From Shewanella sp. Isolate11 (GTDB taxonomy: Bacteria; Pseudomonadota; Gammaproteobacteria; Enterobacterales; Shewanellaceae), in the NCBI RefSeq assembly GCF_022398315.1, contig NZ_JAKEVF010000001.1, positions 163,017 to 227,016 of the forward strand: a DNA stretch of 64,000 bases, given 5' to 3'. The notes under the pieces were generated by a model. The model was not told the origin of the DNA, ran no database searches, and saw only the letters and a program-made list of their open reading frames with translations. A program made the translations under genes and the position numbers. Numbering within the stretch: the stretch's first letter is position 1; each line of letters opens with the position of its first letter. Positions 29,061 through 36,646 of the stretch are shown piece after piece.

Positions 29061-29549
29061 TTATAGACCTGCAGTTTGGATACTGTTTAGTGCTGTTTCT
29101 AAGCGAGTCAGGTTGTGCTTGTAGATGCTGTTTTCTTTGGCTTCTACTGCACGTTTAAAGTCAGCTAGTGCACCTAAGTTATCGTTTTTCATCAGTTTCA
29201 TCACACCGCGGTTGTTGAAGGCATAAGCGCGAATCTCTTTGCTTGCTGCGAGTGAGGTGTGGAGTGCGCCGTCTACTGCTGCGCTGCAGGCTTTCTCTGC
29301 TTCATTAAACTGAGCTAACTTAGTGTAACCTACGCATAGGTTTAGGTTACGAGTGTAAGTATCTAATTCATCTGCCTCGGCTGACTGGGTCATTTGTACG
29401 CCATGAGCCACATCGCCAGATTGCAGTGCTTCAACGCCAGGAGTATCTTCAATGACTACCATTTTGTACTGACTTTTTTCGAAATCAGCAAAAGCAGTGC
29501 TAGAAATGGTAAGTAGAATACCTGCGGCAATTAATTCTAATGTTTTCAT
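29061..29549 (-). CDS. Small secreted TPR-like protein, function unknown
   Basis: A 162-residue protein with a clear signal peptide (MKTLELIAAGILLTISSTAFA). The mature part contains about two TPR-like helical pairs: NLCVGYTKLAQFNEAEKAC around residue 70 and AFNNRGVMKLMKNDNLGALADF around residue 108. The family is not one I can name. It is convergent with the exporter operon and lies downstream of a LysR regulator, separated by 146 bp, so it probably has its own promoter. The start ATG follows AAGGGA at a slightly long distance. Confidence 0.72.
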   Translation of the reverse strand: MKTLELIAAGILLTISSTAFADFEKSQYKMVVIEDTPGVEALQSGDVAHGVQMTQSAEADELDTYTRNLNLCVGYTKLAQFNEAEKACSAAVDGALHTSLAASKEIRAYAFNNRGVMKLMKNDNLGALADFKRAVEAKENSIYKHNLTRLETALNSIQTAGL

Positions 29550-29695
29550 TTCGTCTATCCCTTTGTGAGTAGTAGCCCCTCGCTACAGGGCTAAATTTAG
29601 AGAGATCGCAGGCGAATGACAAACGAGAAAAACTGCTTCGATGGGTTAATTTTTTTCACTCATAGGGTTACAGCCTAATTAAACTGATGTTATTG

Positions 29696-30589
29696 CTAGA
29701 TATCGTTTGAGTAAGTAAAGCGTTTCACAACCCAATCAATCAACAACTTAACTTCTTTTTTAGGTTGTTCTTTACCATGATGGATCAAAAAATAGCGGTC
29801 ATGGCTGGTCAGTGCGGGTGGGAAAAGTTGGATCAAATTTCCACTGTCAAACCAAGCTTGACTGATTGGCAGGGGAACCAAAGCGACGCCTATGCCCTGT
29901 TCGGCGGCTCTTGCCACACTAAACATACTGTCGAGCTGGATGATCTGTTTCGGCTCAAAATCATCGAAACCTATGTTGTCAGCCCATTGATGCCAGGCGT
30001 GTGGACGTGCCTGATGCAGGATTAATGGAGTATCGGTAAGGGCTGCATATCCTTTGGCAGCAATCTGCTTATAGAGGGCTTTATTACAGGCTGGCACATA
30101 GGTCAGCGGAAACAGATCGAAGTTATGATCGGTTTGGGGTCTGTTACCTGATAGCACGATAGAAAGATCGGTATGGGTTTGCTGCTCGGAGCGAGTTTTT
30201 ACGGTTTCTAGCTTAAGGTTGATATTGGGGTATTGTGTCGACCAACCCACCAATTGCGGTACAAACAATTCGCTGGCAAAAAACTCAGGCATAGAGATGC
30301 TCACTTCCAGCATCTGATCGATATGACTAAATTCATTCACTGTGGTGGTTAACTGCTGCATGAGCGGTTCTATCTGCTCGTAGAAGCGCGCGCCCGTTTC
30401 AGTGAGCGAGATAGAGCGAGTCTGACGGATAAACAGCGTTTGCTGTAGGTTCTCTTCTAGCTGTTTGATTTGATGACTAACAGCAGAAGGAGTAAGAAAC
30501 AGCTTTTTAGCCGTTTCTTTAAAACTTAAACATTCAGCGGCGACACAAAAACAACGTAAGCCTCGAAGTGAGGTATGCAAAGGTAGCAT
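29696..30589 (-). CDS. LysR-family transcriptional regulator (GcvA-like)
   Basis: A 297-residue regulator. The winged helix-turn-helix is at residues about 7-65 (LRCFCVAAECLSFKETAKKL, LTPSAVSHQIKQLEENL), and the effector domain fills the rest. The opening PLHTSLRGLRCF resembles the GcvA group. It is flanked on the same strand by a TPR-like gene and darP with gaps over 140 bp, so its target cannot be read from context. It may control its downstream neighbour. Confidence 0.88.
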   Translation of the reverse strand: MLPLHTSLRGLRCFCVAAECLSFKETAKKLFLTPSAVSHQIKQLEENLQQTLFIRQTRSISLTETGARFYEQIEPLMQQLTTTVNEFSHIDQMLEVSISMPEFFASELFVPQLVGWSTQYPNINLKLETVKTRSEQQTHTDLSIVLSGNRPQTDHNFDLFPLTYVPACNKALYKQIAAKGYAALTDTPLILHQARPHAWHQWADNIGFDDFEPKQIIQLDSMFSVARAAEQGIGVALVPLPISQAWFDSGNLIQLFPPALTSHDRYFLIHHGKEQPKKEVKLLIDWVVKRFTYSNDI

Positions 30590-30780
30590 GTCATACTCTT
30601 AAGTTGTGTAACGAATCTTTCTGTAAAGCAAGGCCTAGGCCAGTTATTAACATTTTTTATTTCAAGGCGTTATAACGGTTTAGGCCAATGCGCGTATTTT
30701 CTTCAGCAATCAATGTCCAAATTGGTGCAAGCCCCGCTTCATGGCGAGGCGAGGGCGTGAAGGGTAATGATATTTGGAAA

Positions 30781-31320
30781 TTATTCTGTTATTTCGGCTT
30801 TGATATATTTCACCAGTTCGGTGGCCGACTTTGAGGTGGCTTCCGGCTTCTTAGTCAGCTCTTTATTAGCCTGACGTACAAGTTGTCTTAGCTTCTGTCT
30901 TTCCAGCGCTGGATATTGCTCAATCAGTGCTTGAATTGCATCATCACCGCCACTGAGTAACAGATCTTTGGTCTTTTCAGCCACATTTTGCTTTGAGCTT
31001 TCGTTGCGGTTTTGATTGAGTACATTTTTCAATGCTGCTTGTAATTCTTCAATATCGATATGACGCATCAACTTACCTATGTACTGTAAGTGACGACGAT
31101 AGGCTTCGGTATTGATACGAATCGTTTTGGCTTTAAGTATGTTGTCATACAGAGATTCGTCGAGTTCAAGTTTGTCTAACTGGCTTTTGCTTAATGCCAC
31201 CAGTTTAATGCCAAGGTCTTGATAAACAGCGATTTCACGCTTAGCTTCGGCGCGACTGACGTACTCATCGTCGTGGTCGAAGGGCTGTTTAAAATGTTCT
31301 GAATCACCAACAATTTTCAT
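30781..31320 (-). CDS. darP: Ribosome maturation factor DarP (YjgA, DUF615)
   Basis: A 179-residue basic and helical protein of the YjgA family, which joins late 50S subunit precursors and helps form the peptidyl transferase centre. Recognisable parts are the N-terminal YVSRAEAKREIAVYQDLG and the segment AYRRHLQYIGKLMRHID. ATG 31320 is chosen over the TTG two codons earlier. It is divergent from pmbA, the common yjgA-pmbA pairing of gammaproteobacteria. Confidence 0.93.
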   Translation of the reverse strand: MKIVGDSEHFKQPFDHDDEYVSRAEAKREIAVYQDLGIKLVALSKSQLDKLELDESLYDNILKAKTIRINTEAYRRHLQYIGKLMRHIDIEELQAALKNVLNQNRNESSKQNVAEKTKDLLLSGGDDAIQALIEQYPALERQKLRQLVRQANKELTKKPEATSKSATELVKYIKAEITE

Positions 31321-31617
31321 AATCAACTATCTCGCGGGTCCGTTGACCCTTTCTATTCTGTATCTGTGTCTGCTTTTTAGAGTGCCAATAGGCTGAACTT
31401 GTGTCTGGATATCATGGTTGATACCCAATACGTTGGCCGAAGGAGTCATCTCACTTTGAAAGATAAACAGACTCTGATAATAACTTTGTTAATAATAACA
31501 TTTCCTTGCTATATCGCCTATTGAGAGAAGCAGTTATTTAGTGGAGAAGTTATTTAATGTGAAACCAAGTCGGGTTTGTTATGCTACAGAAATCCGAGAT
31601 AATTAAAGAGTAGATTT

Positions 31618-32958
31618 GTGCCTTCACCTAGCATCGACACTGAACTGGATTCACTAAAAGACGCCGTTTCTATGGCATTAGAATATGCCGCAACCTTAGG
31701 CACATCAGGTGCTGAAGTTGCCATTAGTAAACAGCAAGGGTTATCGGTATCGACTCGATTAAAAGAGGTTGAAACCGTTGAGTTTAATAAAGATGGTGCC
31801 TTAGGCATCACCTTGTTTAGAGACGGTTGCAAAGGCAGTTCATCCACTTCAGATTTAAGTCCAGAGGCGATTCGTCGAGCGGTGAAAGCGGCGGATGATA
31901 TCGCTAAATTCACTTCAGAAGATCCTTTCAATGGCCTGGCTGATGCCGAGCTAATGGCTAAGCACATTGACGATCTTGAGCTGTATTATCCACAAGATAC
32001 CCCTCCGGCAGAGCTAGAACAGCTTGCCGCCCGCGCCGAAGAAGCCGCATTGAGTTACGATAGCCGCATTAAAAACTCCGACGGTGCCAGCGCCAATGCT
32101 CATACTGGAGCAAAGGTTTATGGTAATAGTCACGGGTTCTTAAATGGTTATGTCAGTTCTCGTTACAGCTTGAGCTGTGTCGTGATTGGTGAGCAAGATG
32201 GCCATATGCAACGTGATTATGATTACACAGTGGCACGTAAATTTTGCGACCTGTGGACACCTGAAACCGTGGGCAACAAAGCGGCACAAAAAACCGTAGA
32301 TCGACTCGGCGCGCGTAAAATTGCCACGACTAAGTTACCTATTTTGTTTGCTCCCGATGTGGCAACTGGCTTGATTGGCCATCTGGTGAGTGCGATTAGC
32401 GGTAGCAGTTTGTACCGCCAATCCAGCTTCTTACAAGATGCTATCGATACCCAGATTTTCCCTGAGTGGTTCAGCATCGCCGAACAGCCTCATCTGAAAG
32501 GTGCCTTTGCCAGTGCTTGGTATGACAGCGAAGGGGTAGCGACAATCGATCGCGATATTATCGACAGTGGGGTTTTATCGACTTATCTGTTAACCAGTTA
32601 TTCGGCGCGTAAGCTGGGATTGACCAATACAGGCCATGCTGGTGGTATTTATAACTGGACTCTGTCTCATAGTGGTCAAACCTTCGACGAGCTAGTGAAA
32701 CAGATGGGCACAGGACTGATTGTTACCGAAGTTATGGGACAAGGCGTTAATGGTGTCACCGGTGATTATTCACGTGGTGCGGCTGGTTTTTACGTTGAAA
32801 ACGGTGAGATCCAATATCCCGTCGAAGAGATCACCATCGCCGGAAACCTTAAAGATATGTACCGTAATATTATAGCCGTGAGTAAAGATAGAGACCTGCG
32901 CTCATCGGTACGTACCGGCGGTATCTTACTCGACGAGATGAAAATCGCGGGTAACTAA
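31618..32958 (+). CDS. pmbA: Metalloprotease subunit PmbA/TldE
   Basis: A 446-residue partner of TldD. It shares the U62/TldD-PmbA fold but lacks the HExxxH motif, as expected for the non-catalytic subunit. Signature parts are GASANAHTGAKVYGNSHGF cut by the family near residue 155 and the C-terminal RSSVRTGGILLDEMKIAGN. The GTG 31618 start has only a weak AAAGAG upstream. It is transcribed divergently from darP and ends at a strong terminator. Confidence 0.95.
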   Translation: MPSPSIDTELDSLKDAVSMALEYAATLGTSGAEVAISKQQGLSVSTRLKEVETVEFNKDGALGITLFRDGCKGSSSTSDLSPEAIRRAVKAADDIAKFTSEDPFNGLADAELMAKHIDDLELYYPQDTPPAELEQLAARAEEAALSYDSRIKNSDGASANAHTGAKVYGNSHGFLNGYVSSRYSLSCVVIGEQDGHMQRDYDYTVARKFCDLWTPETVGNKAAQKTVDRLGARKIATTKLPILFAPDVATGLIGHLVSAISGSSLYRQSSFLQDAIDTQIFPEWFSIAEQPHLKGAFASAWYDSEGVATIDRDIIDSGVLSTYLLTSYSARKLGLTNTGHAGGIYNWTLSHSGQTFDELVKQMGTGLIVTEVMGQGVNGVTGDYSRGAAGFYVENGEIQYPVEEITIAGNLKDMYRNIIAVSKDRDLRSSVRTGGILLDEMKIAGN

Positions 32959-32987
32959 AAAACATGGCTGCTGCCATTAATGATGAA

Positions 32988-33015
32988 AACGAGCACAGGT
33001 TGCTCGTTTTTTTAT
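32988..33015 (+). terminator. Intrinsic terminator after pmbA
   Basis: Arms AACGAGC and GCTCGTT separated by a seven-base loop, with a run of seven T directly after. It isolates pmbA from the arsenic operon. Confidence 0.9.
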
Positions 33016-33068
33016 GCTTGTTTTCAGGATATTTTGACTCGAAAAATCATGCCATAAAAGTTTAACTT

Positions 33069-33109
33069 GAATATATGAAAATCCATATATATGATTTTTC
33101 ATATATCAA
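33069..33109 (+). promoter_or_regulatory. Candidate ArsR operator
   Basis: An AT-rich inverted repeat with outer arms ATATATGAAA (33071-33080) and TTTCATATAT (33097-33106) and a central CATATATATG (33084-33093). The half-site CATATAT therefore recurs three times at helical-turn-like spacing. It ends about 20 bases before the arsR start, a usual place for autorepression by ArsR. Binding is inferred. Confidence 0.65.
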
Positions 33110-33125
33110 ATGCTGTGGAGGCCAA

Positions 33126-33467
33126 ATGGCGACTTCTCTGTTTAAAGCGCTTTCCGAAGAAACCCGTTTATTGAGTCTATTGTTGATTCACTCCCAAGGG
33201 GAGTTGTGCGTCTGTGAACTGATGCACGCACTCGATGAAAGCCAACCTAAGGTGTCACGCCATCTGGCGCAGCTTCGAAAAGCAGAGCTATTGAGCGACA
33301 GACGTCAGGGACAATGGGTATTTTATCGTATCAATCCAGCGTTGCCACAATGGTCGGCAAATATTATCGAGCAAACCTTTGCCGGTAATAGTGCGCTAGT
33401 TGAGCCTGCGATAGCGCGTTTGCAACGGATGGGACAACGTCCTGCAAGAGCTAAGTCCTGCTGTTAA
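33126..33467 (+). CDS. arsR: Arsenic-responsive repressor ArsR
   Basis: A 113-residue winged-helix repressor. ATG 33126 follows GGAGG with good spacing; the frame is open to 33075 but would run through the operator. The metalloid site ELCVCEL (Cys28, Cys30) lies at the start of the DNA-recognition region (SQPKVSRHLAQLRKAELL), as in classical As(III)-sensing ArsR. The C-terminus ends SCC, which may supply further thiols. It should repress its own operon until arsenite is bound. Confidence 0.93.
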   Translation: MATSLFKALSEETRLLSLLLIHSQGELCVCELMHALDESQPKVSRHLAQLRKAELLSDRRQGQWVFYRINPALPQWSANIIEQTFAGNSALVEPAIARLQRMGQRPARAKSCC

Positions 33468-33577
33468 ATACGGTAGAGGGAAATATCCGGCAGCGGTCGG
33501 TGAGACCAGCCAAACTGAGTAAGTCATCTAAGTGAGTGATTAAGTTTTTATTTAAGTGGTAATTTCAGGAAAACGAC

Positions 33578-34588
33578 ATGACGATTAAAATTGGTATTAA
33601 TGGCTTTGGCCGCATGGGGAGACTCGCGTTAAGAGCCGCGTGGGCATGGGACGATGTAGAGTTTGTACATATTAACGATCCTGCGGGGGACGCGACCACT
33701 TTAGCGCACCTATTGAGCTTCGATTCTGTGCATGGAAAATGGCAGCATCAGGCCGTGGCCGAAGCGTCTCAAATTGTTATTGGTGATCAGCGCATCAATA
33801 CTAGTCGCAACAGCAATATCGGCGATACCGACTGGTCGGGCTGCGATCTGGTGATTGAGGCATCTGGGGTGATGAAGTCGAAAACTCTGCTGCAAGCCTA
33901 TTTAGATCAAGGTGTTAAGCGTGTTGTCGTCACCGCTCCAGTGAAAGAAGAAGGCGTATTGAATATCGTGATGGGTGTGAATCATCAGCTCTACGATAAA
34001 GACAAGCATCCGATAGTGACCGCAGCCTCTTGTACCACCAATTGTCTGGCGCCTGTGGTTAAAGTGCTACATGAGCAAATTGGTATCAAGCATGGCTCGA
34101 TGACTACCATTCATGATATTACCAATACGCAAACGATTTTAGACGCCCCCCATAAAGATCTGCGCCGTGCTCGTGCCTGCGGTCAATCTTTGATCCCAAC
34201 AACGACAGGGTCGGCAACGGCGATCACCCATATTTTCCCTGAGCTAAAAGGCAAATTAAATGGTCATGCGGTACGCGTACCTTTGGCCAATGCTTCGATC
34301 ACCGATTGTGTATTTGAGATGCAACGTCCGGTCACCGAGGCTGAAGTTAATGGGTTGTTTAAGCTGGCGGCAGAGGGTGAGCTTAAAGATATTCTAGGTT
34401 ACGAAGAGCGTCCATTGGTATCGGTAGATTATAAGACAGATCCGCGCTCAAGTATTATAGATGCGCTGTCGACCATGGTGATCAATGAAACCCAGCTCAA
34501 GCTATATGTCTGGTATGACAATGAATGGGGTTATGCAAACCGTACCGCCGAATTGGCACGTATGGTTGGCCGTATGGATAAAGCCTAG
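33578..34588 (+). CDS. Glyceraldehyde-3-phosphate dehydrogenase of the ArsJ type
   Basis: A 336-residue GAPDH. The Rossmann opening [18 protein letters not shown], catalytic Cys152 in ASCTTNC and His179 are all present. It lies between arsR and arsJ, 110 bp after arsR and 22 bp before the transporter. In this arrangement the enzyme uses arsenate in place of phosphate and gives unstable 1-arseno-3-phosphoglycerate, which ArsJ exports. It might still work in glycolysis, but the operon argues for a dedicated detoxification copy. Confidence 0.93.
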   Translation: MTIKIGINGFGRMGRLALRAAWAWDDVEFVHINDPAGDATTLAHLLSFDSVHGKWQHQAVAEASQIVIGDQRINTSRNSNIGDTDWSGCDLVIEASGVMKSKTLLQAYLDQGVKRVVVTAPVKEEGVLNIVMGVNHQLYDKDKHPIVTAASCTTNCLAPVVKVLHEQIGIKHGSMTTIHDITNTQTILDAPHKDLRRARACGQSLIPTTTGSATAITHIFPELKGKLNGHAVRVPLANASITDCVFEMQRPVTEAEVNGLFKLAAEGELKDILGYEERPLVSVDYKTDPRSSIIDALSTMVINETQLKLYVWYDNEWGYANRTAELARMVGRMDKA

Positions 34589-34610
34589 TCTGAATTAAGA
34601 GGAATTGTGG

Positions 34611-35861
34611 ATGTTCGCTAGCTTGCGTGCGCTGCCTGCCGAGATAAAACAATACCTGATAGTGACGGGTAACTATTGGGCATTTACCTTGACCGATGGT
34701 GCGCTGCGCATGCTGGTGGTGCTGCATTTTCATCAGTTGGGGTATTCGCCACTGTCGATTGCCATGCTGTTTATCTTCTATGAGTTTTTTGGCGTGGTAA
34801 CCAACTTAGTCGGCGGTTATCTTGGGGCGCGATTAGGGCTCAATCGCACCATGAATATCGGTCTGGGGCTGCAAGTTGTGGCCTTGGGAATGTTACTCTT
34901 TCCCAGCGCTTGGCTGACTGTGGCTTGGGTTATGGCGGCGCAGGCCGTGTCTGGCATCGCTAAAGATCTCAATAAGATGAGTGCCAAAAGCAGTGTAAAA
35001 ATGCTGGTAGCTAAGGGCGAAGAAGGCCGGCTTTATAAATATATCGCTATGCTGACAGGCTCGAAAAATGCACTGAAAGGAGCGGGCTTCTTCCTCGGTG
35101 GTGCGCTGTTGGCATTGCTTGGTTTTCAAGGCGCGATTGCCTTGATGGCAGGGCTGTTATGCTTGGTTTGGCTGCTGAGTATTATCAAGCTGAAACAGGA
35201 TTTAGGTAAGGCCAAGAACAAGCCTAAATTTAGCGAAATGTTCTCAAAAAGCCGAGCCATCAATATTCTATCTGCCGCGCGAATGTGTCTATTTTCGGCT
35301 CGTGATGTTTGGTTTGTGGTGGCATTGCCGGTATATCTAGCGAGTCAATTTGGCTGGGATCACACTGCGGTGGGCGGCTTTCTCGCACTGTGGGTCATAG
35401 GTTATGGTGCGGTGCAGAGTATTGCGCCATCGCTCACCGGTAAGAAAGCCGGTAAGGTGCCCGATGGCCGCTCGGCGTTGTTTTGGGCCGGATTACTGAC
35501 TCTTATTCCTGCCGTGATAGCACTGATGATGCAATACTTTAACGGTGACTCAACAACTGGCGCGGCCAGTGCCGAGGCGACACTGTTAATCGGTTTATTG
35601 TTGTTTGGTGTCGTTTTTGCGGTTAACTCCTCGCTACACAGTTATTTGATAGTCAGTTATGCCAGTGATGATGGCGTTTCCCTCGATGTTGGTTTCTATT
35701 ACATGGCTAACGCATTAGGACGGCTGCTAGGAACCATCTTATCTGGCTGGGTTTATCAAGTTTACGGGCTTATTGCCTGTCTGTGGATCTCAGCGGCACT
35801 ATTGGGACTGACTGTGGTGATCAGTATTTGGTTACCCAGACGCAGCAATGAAAGGATTTAA
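34611..35861 (+). CDS. arsJ: Organoarsenical efflux permease ArsJ (MFS)
   Basis: A 416-residue major facilitator protein with about 11-12 membrane helices. ATG 34611 follows AAGAGGA; a TTG two codons earlier is less likely. The N-terminal ALPAEIKQYLIVTGNYWAFTLTDGALRMLVVLHF (split here as two pieces of the family motif) and the loop KMSAKSSVKMLV match what I know of ArsJ. It exports 1-arseno-3-phosphoglycerate made by the upstream GAPDH, removing arsenate from the cell without reduction to arsenite. Confidence 0.9.
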   Translation: MFASLRALPAEIKQYLIVTGNYWAFTLTDGALRMLVVLHFHQLGYSPLSIAMLFIFYEFFGVVTNLVGGYLGARLGLNRTMNIGLGLQVVALGMLLFPSAWLTVAWVMAAQAVSGIAKDLNKMSAKSSVKMLVAKGEEGRLYKYIAMLTGSKNALKGAGFFLGGALLALLGFQGAIALMAGLLCLVWLLSIIKLKQDLGKAKNKPKFSEMFSKSRAINILSAARMCLFSARDVWFVVALPVYLASQFGWDHTAVGGFLALWVIGYGAVQSIAPSLTGKKAGKVPDGRSALFWAGLLTLIPAVIALMMQYFNGDSTTGAASAEATLLIGLLLFGVVFAVNSSLHSYLIVSYASDDGVSLDVGFYYMANALGRLLGTILSGWVYQVYGLIACLWISAALLGLTVVISIWLPRRSNERI

Positions 35862-35944
35862 TAGCGTGTTTCACTAAGCTCAAAGGCTCGCGGAGCGATA
35901 ACAAACTTGTTAACTTGTATGCAAACAGGTTTAAAAGGACCGTT

Positions 35945-36349
35945 ATGTATCAAGGACAATGCCACTGCGGCAACGTAAAGCTCAGTATCAATCGGCTAAC
36001 GGAAACGGCAACTCGTTGCAATTGTTCTATCTGTCAGCGTTATGCCGGCGTGTGGGGTTATTTTTCTGAGAGTGAAGTTAGCGTAACGGTTGGCGAGTTG
36101 GGCCTCGACAGTTACGAGCAAGGGGATAAATTTCTCAGTGTTAAACGTTGTAAGCATTGTGGCTGCGTGACTCATTACACCTGTAGCGAACGCTATAAAA
36201 AGCTGGCCTTGGAACAGGGGTTGGATAATGGAGACCGATTCGCGGTGAACTACAATATGTTTCCCCGAGAGTTGATTGCACAGTTGACCATCAAGTATTT
36301 GGATGGCGCCGATACTTGGGAGTATCTGGATCAAGAGTGCAGAATCTAA
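35945..36349 (+). CDS. GFA-fold (CENP-V type) zinc protein
   Basis: A 134-residue protein of the glutathione-dependent formaldehyde-activating/CENP-V fold. ATG 35945 follows AAAGGA. The zinc ligands are visible in order: CHCGNVKLS (about 7-9), CNCSICQRY (about 26-31) and CKHCGCVTHYTC (about 70-80). Members bind two zincs and are often of unknown substrate. It lies 83 bp behind arsJ on the same strand and may be read with the arsenic operon, but that link is not established. Confidence 0.85.
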   Translation: MYQGQCHCGNVKLSINRLTETATRCNCSICQRYAGVWGYFSESEVSVTVGELGLDSYEQGDKFLSVKRCKHCGCVTHYTCSERYKKLALEQGLDNGDRFAVNYNMFPRELIAQLTIKYLDGADTWEYLDQECRI

Positions 36350-36493
36350 TTATATTCTGATTAACCTGAACTCGGGAAAACGAGTGTCGGAAAGTCTAAA
36401 TTTAACAAGCTAATTCAATGCTATAAAGGATTAGTTCGAAAAAGAAAGTCTATTTCCTGACTGAATGCGCAGATTTTTGGGCATATCAAGGCG

Positions 36494-36531
36494 CTCTGTC
36501 GTACACCATAGCGAGCTATGGTTAGGCAGAG
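36494..36531. repeat. Imperfect palindrome, possible repeat element or hairpin
   Basis: Outer arms CTCTG and CAGAG and inner arms CACCATAG and CTATGGT enclose a CGAG loop, giving a long imperfect stem in the 297-bp gap between two convergent genes. It has no T tract right after it. It could be a dispersed palindromic element or a processing or termination structure. Confidence 0.5.
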
Positions 36532-36557
36532 CTCAGGTTGATTTAGTCTAAGCAAAG

Positions 36558-36585
36558 GGGTCTGCCAATTGTGACCCTCTTTTAA
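36558..36585 (+). terminator. Weak candidate terminator downstream of the GFA gene
   Basis: Arms GGGTC and GACCC with a ten-base loop, followed by TCTTTTAA. It is the only terminator-like structure on the plus strand between the GFA gene and the convergent oxidoreductase gene. Confidence 0.4.
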
Positions 36586-36646
36586 TACTCATACCTCCAC
36601 TCATTTTTTCGATTGCTATTAGCGCTCATTCTCAACAAGGTTTTCG

